Source: Chlamydiae bacterium Ga0074140
Lineage (GTDB): Bacteria > Chlamydiota > Chlamydiia > Chlamydiales > Rhabdochlamydiaceae
NCBI GenBank assembly: GCA_001464115.1
Contig: LNES01000003.1
Location: 434,001-498,000 of the forward strand
Direction of reading: 5' to 3'
DNA: 64,000 bases
Positions 32,493 to 46,164 of the stretch are shown here, piece by piece. How positions within the stretch are numbered: the first letter of the stretch is position 1; every line of letters starts with the position of its first letter. The translations under genes and the position numbers were made by a program. The notes below the pieces were generated by a model, which ran no database searches, was not told the DNA's origin, and saw nothing but the letters and a program-made list of their open reading frames with translations.

Positions 32493-33086
32493 TTATTGGG
32501 TGGCGCAGGACTCTTGGACGATGCGGATGGCTCCGGAGGAGAACATCTGCACGGCGAGTAGGCTGATTAGCATGCCTCCTAGACGTTCGCAGGCTGCAAG
32601 GCCGCGCTCTCCCAGGAAGTATTTAATGTTTGATGCGAGGAGTAGCAGAATTAGAGAGGGTAACCAGGCAAGGATGATTGCAAACGTCATGGTCCAGGGG
32701 GTGGAAAATTGTTCGGCGTAAACCATCACCGTTGTGATAGCGCCCGGCCCTGCCACAACAGGGATCGCAAGAGGCACGATAAGCGGTTCGTGACGCGATG
32801 TCTCTGCTTTTTCCGCCTTAGGGAAGATCATACCCAGGGCAATGATGAAGAGTAAAATGCCACCGGCCATGCCGATAATTGGCTGGGAGATTCCGAGAAT
32901 CTGCAGGATCTTATCTCCGAAGAAATTGAATGATAGCAAGATGAAGAGAGCGATTGAGAGCTCGCGAATGATAATCTTGCGCTGTCGTTTCATGTCGTAG
33001 CGCCCGAGAAGCCCTAAGAAAAGGGGAATGTTCCCGAGGGCATTTAAGACAAAAAAAAGGGAGAGGACGATCGCGTAGAAAGGCAT
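32493..33086 (-). CDS. MarC family integral membrane protein
   Basis: A 197-aa protein with six hydrophobic helices. The family motif region near the N-terminus is LFFVLNALGNIPLFLGLL. GISQPIIGMAGGILLFIIAL follows, then VPLAIPVVAGPGAITTVMVY. The MarC/UPF0056 family has no established transport substrate. Transcribed alone; convergent with radC and divergent from mtaB. Confidence 0.9.
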   Translation of the reverse strand: MPFYAIVLSLFFVLNALGNIPLFLGLLGRYDMKRQRKIIIRELSIALFILLSFNFFGDKILQILGISQPIIGMAGGILLFIIALGMIFPKAEKAETSRHEPLIVPLAIPVVAGPGAITTVMVYAEQFSTPWTMTFAIILAWLPSLILLLLASNIKYFLGERGLAACERLGGMLISLLAVQMFSSGAIRIVQESCATQ

Positions 33087-33148
33087 AAGTTCTCATCTTA
33101 AACAGAAATTAGTAACTGGTCAATTCCCTTCCTGAAAAATAGAGATGG

Positions 33149-33265
33149 AGATCGGGCACGGACGCGGGCACGGGCACGAAAGAGGGAAAGAAATTTAAAC
33201 ACTGAGCTTTGTATTAAAAAATCCCTCTTTCTTTCGTGCCCGTGCCCGCGTGCGTGCCCGATCTC
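33149..33265. repeat. Inverted pair of GGGCACG repeat tracts
   Basis: The left arm GAGATCGGGCACGGACGCGG.. (33149-33190) is complementary to the right arm ..CGCGTGCGTGCCCGATCTC (about 33222-33265), including the flanking GAAAGAGGGA / TCCCTCTTTC. The arms pair over about 38 bases around a roughly 35-base AT-rich loop. It lies in the divergent marC/mtaB promoter region, not at a 3' end. Confidence 0.8.
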
Positions 33266-33316
33266 TCTTTTCCCTTTCTTCTCTTCTTGGTATTATGTCT
33301 CCAAACTTGATCGGAT

Positions 33317-34552
33317 ATGGAAAAAAAATTTAAAGTTGTCACACTTGGCTGTCGGACTAACCAGTATGAGTCTGCTGCATATGTTTCTCAACTTCAGAAG
33401 CTTGGATATTCTGAAGTGGCAGGAGACGAGCAGGCAGAGCTTTGTATCGTCAACACATGCACGGTCACAGAATCAGCAGATAGTTCGAGCCGCCATGAGA
33501 TCCGCCACCTTGCGCGTCAACATCCGGGTGCAAAAATTGTCGTGACGGGTTGTCTAGCCGAGAGGCTTCCCAAAGAGATTGGAGAGATCCCAGGTGTCAA
33601 TCTCGTCGTTTCCAACAAGCAAAAAGAGGAGCTCCTTACTCTCGCGCTTCCGGAAGAGGAGATCCCTGAATTTTCTATCACGCACTTTCCTGCCCATACG
33701 CGCGCCTTCGTCAAGGTACAAGATGGGTGCAACTCTTTTTGCAGCTACTGCATCATTCCCTACGTGCGAGGCCGCTCTCGTTCTCGTTCCATTGAAGAGG
33801 TTGTAAAAGAGGTCGAGACACTTGTTACAAATGGATACAAAGAGGTTGTTCTCACGGGGATTAACATCGGCGATTTTGATGGAAATGGAACGGGTGAAAA
33901 ATTGGCGACGCTGGTCCGTGCAGTTGATGGTGTTGAGGGTTTAGAGCGTTTACGTCTCTCCTCGATCGATCCTGATGAGGTAGATGAGGATCTCATGGAT
34001 GCGGTTATGAATGGCAAGCACACCTGCCACTCTCTACATCTGGTTCTTCAATCTGGATCTAACATCATCCTAAAACGGATGAATCGCAAATATACGCGCC
34101 AGGATTTTTTCCAGAGTGTGGAAAAGCTTAAAAAAGCGGATCCCGATTTTACGTTCACAACCGATATCATCGTTGGCTTCCCTGGCGAAACTGAAAAGGA
34201 TTTTGCAGACACGCTTGAAGTGATGGAAGAGGTAAAATTTGCCAAGGTGCACATGTTTCCTTACAGCGTCCGCAAACGCACGCGAGCCGCTCTTTTTCCT
34301 GACAAGATCTCTCAAGAGGTGATTCAAGAACGCAAACAGAAAGTATTGCGCCTCGCGGAACAACATGCGTTTGACCTTCGAGAAAAATATGTGGGGCGAA
34401 CACTAGCGGTTCTTATTGAAGGCGAAGGGATGGGACATACAGAAAACTTCTTGCCTGTCGTTGTGGATATGCCAGGTCTTAAGGCGAATGATATTGTCCG
34501 TGTGAAATGCATGAGAAACAGCCCGGAGGGCCTCGTCGCTTATGCAGATTAA
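33317..34552 (+). CDS. mtaB: tRNA t6A37 methylthiotransferase MtaB-like
   Basis: A 411-aa radical-SAM methylthiotransferase. The UPF0004 domain carries three Cys (TLGCRTNQYES, VNTCTVTESAD, VTGCLAER). The radical-SAM cluster is CNSFCSYC (CxxxCxxC), followed by IPYVRGRSRSR and LTGINIGDFDG; a TRAM domain ends the protein. LTGINIG and the N-terminal TLGCRTNQ favour the MtaB (YqeV) branch over MiaB, which is encoded separately at 46165-47541. It forms ms2t6A at position 37 of ANN-decoding tRNAs. It overlaps the next gene by 11 bases. Confidence 0.92.
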   Translation: MEKKFKVVTLGCRTNQYESAAYVSQLQKLGYSEVAGDEQAELCIVNTCTVTESADSSSRHEIRHLARQHPGAKIVVTGCLAERLPKEIGEIPGVNLVVSNKQKEELLTLALPEEEIPEFSITHFPAHTRAFVKVQDGCNSFCSYCIIPYVRGRSRSRSIEEVVKEVETLVTNGYKEVVLTGINIGDFDGNGTGEKLATLVRAVDGVEGLERLRLSSIDPDEVDEDLMDAVMNGKHTCHSLHLVLQSGSNIILKRMNRKYTRQDFFQSVEKLKKADPDFTFTTDIIVGFPGETEKDFADTLEVMEEVKFAKVHMFPYSVRKRTRAALFPDKISQEVIQERKQKVLRLAEQHAFDLREKYVGRTLAVLIEGEGMGHTENFLPVVVDMPGLKANDIVRVKCMRNSPEGLVAYAD

Positions 34553-35624
34553 ATCCGCACTACGCCTGCACCCTTTCTCGCATTTTCCGGGCGCTTCATG
34601 TCTGCTACCAGGGAGTTTTTGGAAGCTCACCGCATTTCCTACGCTTCTTGTCTTTGAAAATCTCTATGCGCAGAAACGTTTTGAAGTGAAACTTGATCTA
34701 CAAGGACCAGTACGCGATTTTACACTCGAGCAGGATCTGGAGAGGGGAGAGATTCATCTATTCGGGCATAGTGTGCAGGGCTATTTTCGTCTTCGCATCA
34801 CTCGATCGGAAAAGGGGATCGATCTCCATTTTGAAAAAACACCCGAAGAGGGGCTCGCCTACGCGTTTAAGGAGAAGCAGCAGTTGGCTACAAGTAAAGC
34901 AGCTCTCCAGATTCCTCTTGAAAAAGAGCACGCTCCGATAGCCGCAGCACAGACGCGACTTTCCTTGGGGGTGCATAAAGCACAAGATTGGGATCTTGTC
35001 ATCCGCCGCGGGGATCTTGCCGAGATCGCTCCTTTCTGGATGCGGTTGGCGGAGTGGCTGCCGCCTCTCAAAGAGGAGAAACGCTCCGTAGGCTCTCTAC
35101 GTGTTTTAGAAGCGTGTGAAAAGTTAGTCCTCTCAGGAGCAAAAGAGGAGATTTTCTCTTGCTTGCATAAGGCATTTGTTGCTGGCTTCAAAGGGATCAT
35201 GATTCCTAGGCTGGAAGATGATCAGCATCAGGGGATTCTTCCCGATGAGAAGATCCCTTCGGATCTCAGCTCTTTGCATTTTCTGAAGAGAGGAGGCGAG
35301 ATTCTCCGGTCTCTTTTCTTTCAAGAGAAAGAGGGGGAGCTCCTTTTACTCCCTTGCCTTCCGCCGGAATTTTCTGCGGGGCGTCTCGTCGGTCTTCACT
35401 CACAAACTGGAGACCTCCTCGACCTCGAATGGTCGAAAAAGCTTTTACGACGTGTGATCATCCATCCGGGTGCTACACGAGAAGTCTCTCTCTCATTGCA
35501 AAAAGCGATTCGAAGTTTTCGTATCAGACACCACGAAAAAGAGCGCGGTAAAAGAGTTCAAAGAGGAGAGAAGGTTCTTTTAGCGGCGGGAACGACTCTT
35601 CTTCTGGACCGGTTCGAGAAGTGA
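34542..35624 (+). CDS. Unknown protein with GH95-like C-terminal domain
   Basis: A 360-aa soluble protein without a clear signal peptide. The last third contains LLLLPCLPPEFSAGRLVGLH and then a D-L-E-W motif and a beta-rich end. This matches the C-terminal beta-sandwich pattern of GH95-type fucosidases/glycosidases (LLPALPxxWxxGxxxGLxxxGG, then D-x-x-W). The catalytic (alpha/alpha)6 barrel motifs are not evident, and the protein is about half their length, so it may bind rather than cleave glycans. It is coupled to mtaB by an 11-base overlap and overlaps the convergent 217-aa gene by 45 bases. Function not assigned. Confidence 0.72.
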   Translation: MQIKSALRLHPFSHFPGASCLLPGSFWKLTAFPTLLVFENLYAQKRFEVKLDLQGPVRDFTLEQDLERGEIHLFGHSVQGYFRLRITRSEKGIDLHFEKTPEEGLAYAFKEKQQLATSKAALQIPLEKEHAPIAAAQTRLSLGVHKAQDWDLVIRRGDLAEIAPFWMRLAEWLPPLKEEKRSVGSLRVLEACEKLVLSGAKEEIFSCLHKAFVAGFKGIMIPRLEDDQHQGILPDEKIPSDLSSLHFLKRGGEILRSLFFQEKEGELLLLPCLPPEFSAGRLVGLHSQTGDLLDLEWSKKLLRRVIIHPGATREVSLSLQKAIRSFRIRHHEKERGKRVQRGEKVLLAAGTTLLLDRFEK

Positions 35625-36233
35625 CTGCGATCTATCGAGCAACACTGAACTTTTTCTTTTTCCAGAGATCTGCTCTCGAACTTCTGACAAAGATCTGCCC
35701 GAAACTGTTTTGATCGTTCCCGTATGTGTTAAGGTTGAAACGATCTTGTTTGCGAGGATTCTACGCACATTCTCCCCGTTAAATTCCGAGAGATAGGCGA
35801 TGCTATGTGCAAGGATAAGAGCCGTCAGCGGATCGCGAGAGAGCTCTAAGACGGTTGAAGCTGGATCCGGAAAGGTCGCGAAATTTAAGACTTTGAGTGC
35901 CGGTAGATGAGTTTTGATAATGCAGATGAGCTGAAGAGGATTTTGTTCTGTAGAGAATCGAGAACAGATGTAGGCTATGCAATCCATTTCCGCATAAGTG
36001 CGCGTCTTAAGAGTGTTCTGAAAGGTTTCAAAGGCCTTTTGTGGCGCAAAAAAATTCGCTGCGGTTTCGGCTGTTTTCGGATCTAAATAATCCACAACGA
36101 TTTGGCGCAACCCGGAGATATCCCAAAACATTCCCGAGCTTTTTGGAGTATCATCGGTCTCGTCCATCTCCTGCGTCAATTCCTCTTCTTCAAAAGGTGC
36201 CTCAAGAGACAGATTCACTGGTGCAATACTCAT
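35580..36233 (-). CDS. Unknown protein with MSIAPV N-terminus and basic tail
   Basis: A 217-aa protein. The start at MSIAPVNLSLE is set by GGAGGAG a few bases upstream and an ATGA overlap with the antiporter stop. Acidic residues 12-28 (EEEELTQEMDETDD) are followed by a helical core including SGLRQIVVDYLDPKTAETAA, and a strongly basic end (KRKSSVL..VQKKSRSRR) that could act as a nuclear-localisation-like signal. It shares its first six residues with the 275-aa protein at 4284-5111. No signal peptide or membrane helix. A secreted host-directed protein is possible but unproven. Confidence 0.7.
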   Translation of the reverse strand: MSIAPVNLSLEAPFEEEELTQEMDETDDTPKSSGMFWDISGLRQIVVDYLDPKTAETAANFFAPQKAFETFQNTLKTRTYAEMDCIAYICSRFSTEQNPLQLICIIKTHLPALKVLNFATFPDPASTVLELSRDPLTALILAHSIAYLSEFNGENVRRILANKIVSTLTHTGTIKTVSGRSLSEVREQISGKRKSSVLLDRSQSLLEPVQKKSRSRR

Positions 36234-37621
36234 TTCTCCTCCCACTTGCGGTTTTTGAAGAGCAGAATAATATATGGCCCCAGGCAAAAAAGAATCACAG
36301 CACCGAGGAGCGAAAGAACGTAAACAAGGGTATTTCCCGTTTTAACTTGAGAAGGGGGAAAGAAGCCGATGAACATGGCAAAGGCAGCGGTAAGCGTGCC
36401 GATTCCTGAAACGACCCAGATTCCCCATTTTCCACCGGGAACTCTGTATGCGCGTGGCGTATTCGGCCTTTTGTAGCGGAGCTTGATTGCTGCAGCAAAA
36501 AGGAGAAAGTACATTACGAGATAGAGGAGAGAAACGGTCGCGCTAATAAACCAGAAGGCGGAATTTACAGTGGGCATGAGTACAAAAAGTAGCGTGATCA
36601 TCGTCACGATAATGGCTTGGAAAGTAAGAAGGCCGACGGGCATTTCACGTTTGTTGAGTTTATGGAACACATGCGGGAGATCCCCAATCTGAGCGGCAGC
36701 TAGCAAACCTTTACTTGGGCCTACGAGCCAGGTGCTCATCGAGGCGATTGCTCCCACAGCGATGAGTGCTGCCATCCAAGGAGTAAGCCAAGAGAGACCA
36801 AATGACTCTACGACGCGTGTGAAGGCTTGGATCGATCCTGAGAGCAGGTTGATATCCGATTGCGGCACAACAAATGCAATGGCTAGAACGCCTGGAATGG
36901 AAAGGCCCAAAATGATCACAAGCGAAAGGAGAATGGCTCGCGGGTAGGTCTTCTGGGGGTTGTTGACATCTTTTGCGTGGACAGCAGACATCTCGATTCC
37001 CATTAGACTCATGATAATCCCTGTGAAAAACACGAGATGCTGTGCATGTCCCATATCGGGAATCAAATTGCCCCAGGAGAGTGGGATCGCCAAGGGTTTG
37101 CCGGAAAAGAACCAGGCGCCGCCGAGTCCGATGATGAGAGCCGCGGGGATGAAAGTTCCCAGAATCGTTCCTGCAGAGCTAATCCAACCCGAGATCTTCA
37201 TTCCGCGCATGTTGATGAGCGTGGCTCCCCAGAAAAGCGCCAGCGTGAGAATGAGCGTGTAAACTTTGTTGTTTGCGAGCTCGGGGTTAAAGGCATAGGC
37301 AAATGTCGAAACGATAAAGGAGAGGATGGTCGGATACCAGACCACATTCTGAATCCAGAGGAGCCAGATCGCAAGAAAGCCCGTGCGATGGCCAAACGCC
37401 TCCTTGACCCACACAAAGACCCCTCCACGCTCAGGCCATCCCGTTGCAAGCTCTGCAGACACGAGCGCTGTTGGAATGAAAAAGAGGATCGAAGCCGCAA
37501 TTAAAAAAAAGATTGAGGCGAGGCCATACTCGGCGGTAATCGGCCAATTTTTGACGCTGCCAATGGTGGCCACGTTGATCATCGCAAGAGTAAAAAGAGA
37601 GAGAACACGAGGTTTATTCAT
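36230..37621 (-). CDS. APC-family amino-acid antiporter (GadC/XasA-like)
   Basis: A 463-aa membrane protein with about twelve helices. The N-terminus is IGSVKNWPITAEYGLASIFF, and the helix-1/2 loop has ELATGWPERGGVFVWVKEAFG, typical of the glutamate:GABA antiporter branch. MGIEMSAVHAKDV is the family TM6 motif. It exchanges amino acids across the inner membrane. Chlamydia has a comparable XasA-type transporter. The start is at the second Met; an upstream Met seven codons earlier is possible. First gene of a two-gene minus-strand unit. Confidence 0.88.
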   Translation of the reverse strand: MNKPRVLSLFTLAMINVATIGSVKNWPITAEYGLASIFFLIAASILFFIPTALVSAELATGWPERGGVFVWVKEAFGHRTGFLAIWLLWIQNVVWYPTILSFIVSTFAYAFNPELANNKVYTLILTLALFWGATLINMRGMKISGWISSAGTILGTFIPAALIIGLGGAWFFSGKPLAIPLSWGNLIPDMGHAQHLVFFTGIIMSLMGIEMSAVHAKDVNNPQKTYPRAILLSLVIILGLSIPGVLAIAFVVPQSDINLLSGSIQAFTRVVESFGLSWLTPWMAALIAVGAIASMSTWLVGPSKGLLAAAQIGDLPHVFHKLNKREMPVGLLTFQAIIVTMITLLFVLMPTVNSAFWFISATVSLLYLVMYFLLFAAAIKLRYKRPNTPRAYRVPGGKWGIWVVSGIGTLTAAFAMFIGFFPPSQVKTGNTLVYVLSLLGAVILFCLGPYIILLFKNRKWEEK

Positions 37622-37679
37622 GCAACCATTATTGCCGTACACCGGATTCTCGCAAAAGCAAATTAAGCAAGAGATCTAA

Positions 37680-39059
37680 TCAAAGGACCTGCCAGACAAT
37701 TGCTCTTCCTTTGCCCTTGGATGTAATTAGCCCCTTTCTTTTCAGTTCGGCGAGATCATAACGCAACATGCGTTCGGAAATTTTGGGGGTCATCCGTTTG
37801 TAGATTTCACGGAAGGGGAGGCTTTCTCTTTTTTTGAAGAGTCTTAGGATCATCTTTTGTCGGTCCATTAGCTCCTCTGGCTCAAGAGGAGTGGCTCTTC
37901 CCTCGCGGAATACAAGTTGTGTTTGAGAGTGAGGAAAAAAAGTTACCCGAAAGTTGGTAGCTAGCTCTTCCCATTTGGGTTCTGGATAATTTCCGCTTAC
38001 GCACGACTCAATAATCCTTTTGTAGCCGCTTCCCCAGACTTCCATCAAGCGCATTTGGTGGAAGACTCTTGTAATGACGCGATTGCGAATCCGGCTCACC
38101 CCCGACTTAAAGTCATCGAGGGTGAATCCGAAAGGAAGCATCCCCGGGCTTTGAATTTCTAAGCGGTTATCGAAAATTGCAATCTGGTGATAGGTTCCTC
38201 TAATGGAGTAGTCGGCATGGGCAAGCGCATTTAGGAGCGTCTCGCGTATAGCCGAAGGGGGATATTCCGGGATATCTTTCCTTCGCATTTCTCCAAATTG
38301 CGCCGCAAGACGGGTGTTGCGCGCGATGAATTTAGGAACCTCCTCTATCGCATCCAAAATAGTTCCTTCACTCTCATAACGATCTAAGAACTCGCTTTTA
38401 TCATTTCCCAGAAAGCGCGCGCAGCCCACACGGGCGTCGGGGACAAACTGCTGCCTTGCCTCCTTTTTTCCAAAGAGTATAAGGCCACCTATGGAAGGGA
38501 CTATTCGTCCAGCAAAGGGCACGAGAATTCCTAAGGAGCGCATCTTTTCTTCGTTTAAAGGCTCGGATTTGAAAAACCTGGAAGCGTATTCCAGATCAAG
38601 GTCCCTTTTTGAAAGGTCTGGTATGGGTTGTTGATCATATGAGAGATCGAGAAATGAACGCTTCAGCTCTCCCAGCAGCTCTTCGCCTGCCGGGCGACTG
38701 GTCGATCCAAGGCGGATATAGACCCCCCTTTCTGCACCCTCTTTTTTCAGATAGAAGGATCCTTTCCAATGTGCGACCTTGACGATCAGGAGATTCTTCT
38801 CTAAAAAGGTGGTGATTTCTATCTCGGGAAGAAGGATTGGGCGAATGCCATCGGCAATTGCATTTGCAAGAGCCTCCTCCGCCTTAAAAACGTCCTTTAT
38901 TCCAGTAATCGTCCCGTCTGGCGCACGCCCAATCACAATAATCCCCCCAGCTGTGTTTGCAAAGGCGACAATCGTCTTGAGAATGGGATCGAGGGAAGAG
39001 AGGTCTCTTTTAAACTCCAAAGTTTTGCTCTCGGATCTTAGAAGCAGATCTTCAATCAT
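37680..39059 (-). CDS. AlbA_2-domain ATP-binding protein (RecG-like regulator)
   Basis: A 459-aa protein. The N-terminal AlbA_2/Schlafen-type domain is LLRSESKTLEFKRDLSSLDP, followed by FANTAGGIIVIG and VYIRLGSTSRPA. Residues 190-370 form the HATPase_c_4-like region (ALAHADYSIRGTY, IFDNRLEIQSPGMLPFG, SRIRNRVI). A C-terminal winged helix follows (ISERMLRYDLAELKRKGLI). Such proteins are annotated as transcriptional regulators or RecG-like helicases, but their actual role is poorly known. The start has GGAG four bases upstream. Its own promoter region carries repeated TCCTGCAA operators. Confidence 0.88.
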   Translation of the reverse strand: MIEDLLLRSESKTLEFKRDLSSLDPILKTIVAFANTAGGIIVIGRAPDGTITGIKDVFKAEEALANAIADGIRPILLPEIEITTFLEKNLLIVKVAHWKGSFYLKKEGAERGVYIRLGSTSRPAGEELLGELKRSFLDLSYDQQPIPDLSKRDLDLEYASRFFKSEPLNEEKMRSLGILVPFAGRIVPSIGGLILFGKKEARQQFVPDARVGCARFLGNDKSEFLDRYESEGTILDAIEEVPKFIARNTRLAAQFGEMRRKDIPEYPPSAIRETLLNALAHADYSIRGTYHQIAIFDNRLEIQSPGMLPFGFTLDDFKSGVSRIRNRVITRVFHQMRLMEVWGSGYKRIIESCVSGNYPEPKWEELATNFRVTFFPHSQTQLVFREGRATPLEPEELMDRQKMILRLFKKRESLPFREIYKRMTPKISERMLRYDLAELKRKGLITSKGKGRAIVWQVL

Positions 39060-39078
39060 AAGCTCCTCATTTCTCTAA

Positions 39079-39124
39079 TTCTGCAAAATCCTGCAATATC
39101 CTGCAACAGAGAAATTGCAGGATT
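39079..39124. promoter_or_regulatory. TCCTGCAA operator cluster
   Basis: TTCTGCAAAA, ATCCTGCAAT and TATCCTGCAAC follow each other at about 10-bp spacing (39079-39106), with an inverted TTGCAGGATT at 39115-39124. They lie between the divergent AlbA_2 regulator and glgB genes. One-turn spacing suggests cooperative binding, plausibly by the regulator itself. Confidence 0.5.
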
Positions 39125-39174
39125 CAAAAAATACGGCTAATTGAGTATAGAAAGAGAGAATGCAAGAGGCAACA

Positions 39175-44486
<5,312 letters not shown>

Positions 44487-44599
44487 AATTCACCTCGAAT
44501 TAAAAAAAAGCATGCTAAGAAAATTTAAGTTTCAATGAAAGAAAAAAGCAAGTCGAACGAGTTTGCCAATTGTCAGTTAAGTAGAAAAGATGCTCAAAA

Positions 44600-45292
44600 T
44601 CAGGGGGCTGCGGGAGCGGCCAGCATGTTCGTTCCTTGCACGGTATACTGCTCAAGCATGGGGCAGATCTGCCTGAGTTCGGCCAATTGATCCGGGAGCT
44701 TGCTCATTGCATCGAGATATCCTTGCATCATGTATGTGAACTCGCGAGAAGTTACATCGGGAAAAGCTGGGTTGCAAGGAAGGTCACTTGGCCGGCACTG
44801 TAACTCAAGCGTTTTGAGAGTTTTTCCCCAGACTGTGAGCATCCGCTTACAATAGGACTGAGAATCCACTGTGACACAGAGATGGGTGACCCGAAGGCAG
44901 TGTTGGGGAATATGATCGATCAATTGATCCAGGTTGCCACTGCCATTTTTCAAGACAAACTCAAAAAAGTTGAATGCAATCGTCATTCTTTTCAAGTGTA
45001 AGAAGAGTTTTGTTTTGCCTAGCGGAAATAACCGAGCAAGATCTAAAACTTTTAGAGAGGTAAGATCAAATTCTTGAAAAAATGGCTTTGAAGTAGACGC
45101 TCCCGCAGCAAAATTTTTGGAGACTTTTTCGCAAGAAAGTAGAGCAGAAGCATCAAGAAAGGAGATGCTTTTCGCAATGAGAGCGCTGGGGAGGTTTCCG
45201 ATGTTTTTAACTTGAGAAGATGCTGCGTTCGAAGATGAACTTCCTAAATGGGGTCTTTTAGCTGCGGGTTCGAGGCACGTACTCATGGACAT
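44600..45292 (-). CDS. Short F-box protein, paralogue of its neighbour
   Basis: A 230-aa protein. The N-terminal 30 residues are Ser-rich with a basic KRPH patch. The F-box is at about residues 34-61 (LPSALIAKSISFLDASALLS and then K-V-S-K-N-F). LRR-like segments follow (LKVLDLARLFP, LFLHLKRMTIAF, LKTLELQC), and WGKTLKTLELQ corresponds to WGTKLKHLELQ of the 396-aa neighbour. AGGAG precedes the ATG by seven bases. Tandem duplication followed by divergence and C-terminal shortening is the simplest history. Confidence 0.75.
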   Translation of the reverse strand: MSMSTCLEPAAKRPHLGSSSSNAASSQVKNIGNLPSALIAKSISFLDASALLSCEKVSKNFAAGASTSKPFFQEFDLTSLKVLDLARLFPLGKTKLFLHLKRMTIAFNFFEFVLKNGSGNLDQLIDHIPQHCLRVTHLCVTVDSQSYCKRMLTVWGKTLKTLELQCRPSDLPCNPAFPDVTSREFTYMMQGYLDAMSKLPDQLAELRQICPMLEQYTVQGTNMLAAPAAP

Positions 45293-45391
45293 TTTCGACT
45301 CCTAAATTTTAAAAACCCGACCAGTTTGACCTGTGTGTGGATTTTATAAAAGCTCTTTCAGCTGTCTCACGTGCTGATTCTTGCAAAGCTC

Positions 45392-45420
45392 TTGCTTCTT
45401 TATAGGAAAATATTTTATAC
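45392..45420 (+). promoter_or_regulatory. Housekeeping-type promoter
   Basis: TTGCTT (45392-45397), a 17-bp spacer and TTATAC (45415-45420), 39 bases upstream of the ATG of the 191-aa membrane protein. Confidence 0.45.
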
Positions 45421-45459
45421 AAAGGGGAAGAGATTTATCTCGTTTAACTTGGAGACTTT

Positions 45460-46035
45460 ATGAAAAAAACGATGCTGAAATGCGCCGTACTCGGCGGTCT
45501 TGTCGTCTTCCTATGGGGATTTGTGTCCTGGATGGTTCTTCCATGGCACCAGATGACAATGAAGAAATTTCAAGATGAGAGAGATGTAGCTGATGCCATT
45601 CAAGAAAATACACTTGAGAGCGGCGTCTACATGCTTCCCAACTGCTTTTCCTACGATAAAGGGATGAGCAAGGGAGATATGGAAAAAGCGAAGATGGAAA
45701 CGAAAGAGATGATGCAGAAAGGCCCGATCGTCTATGCGATCGTGAAAAAAGAGGGGATGGCTCCCAGCATGATGGGTCAATTCATCACAGGGCTCATCGT
45801 CAACATCGTCGCGGCTTTCTTTGTTACCTGGCTGCTCTCGATGACAAAAGCGATGGCCTATATGAAGCAGGTCTATTTTATTACAGGGGTTGCATTCACT
45901 GCTGGTTTGATGATCTCCCTGCCCGGTTGGGTCTGGATGGGAATTCCAGCAAGCTGCACTTTAGTCAGCATGCTGGATCTTCTGATCAGCTGGTTCCTAG
46001 CTGGTCTTGTCATTGCTAAAATGGCGAAGAAGTAA
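45460..46035 (+). CDS. Four-helix membrane protein of unknown function
   Basis: A 191-aa protein. It has an N-terminal helix (AVLGGLVVFLWGFVSWMVLP), a soluble Met- and Lys-rich periplasmic-type loop (residues 30-100), and then three helices (FITGLIVNIVAAFFVTWLLS, a second after AYMKQVYFITG, and LLISWFLAGLVIAKM). I do not recognise the family with certainty. GGAG precedes the ATG by five bases. It is monocistronic, with its own promoter and a strong terminator. Confidence 0.8.
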   Translation: MKKTMLKCAVLGGLVVFLWGFVSWMVLPWHQMTMKKFQDERDVADAIQENTLESGVYMLPNCFSYDKGMSKGDMEKAKMETKEMMQKGPIVYAIVKKEGMAPSMMGQFITGLIVNIVAAFFVTWLLSMTKAMAYMKQVYFITGVAFTAGLMISLPGWVWMGIPASCTLVSMLDLLISWFLAGLVIAKMAKK

Positions 46036-46059
46036 TCCGCGCTTAGATCTCACTAGAAC

Positions 46060-46100
46060 AAAGAGGCGTTTTGCTCATGCAAAACGCCTCTTTCTTTTTT
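46060..46100 (+). terminator. Rho-independent terminator
   Basis: A 15-bp perfect stem AAAGAGGCGTTTTGC / GCAAAACGCCTCTTT (46060-46074 / 46079-46093), a TCAT loop, then CTTTTTT. Confidence 0.92.
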
Positions 46101-46127
46101 GGAGTGCGGTGACTCGTCACCGCACTC
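46101..46127. repeat. REP-like palindrome GGAGTGCGGTGAC
   Basis: GGAGTGCGGTGAC-T-CGTCACCGCACTC is an almost perfect palindrome directly after the terminator. Same family as 48531-48580 and 59922-59989. Confidence 0.75.
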
Positions 46128-46164
46128 TAAAAAGACCGAATCATTTTCAGAGCTTTATTATTCT

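Noticed and set aside
33149-33265. A CRISPR array or rho-independent terminator
   Set aside because: The tracts are irregular hexamers without unique spacers, and they lie between divergent starts rather than at gene ends.
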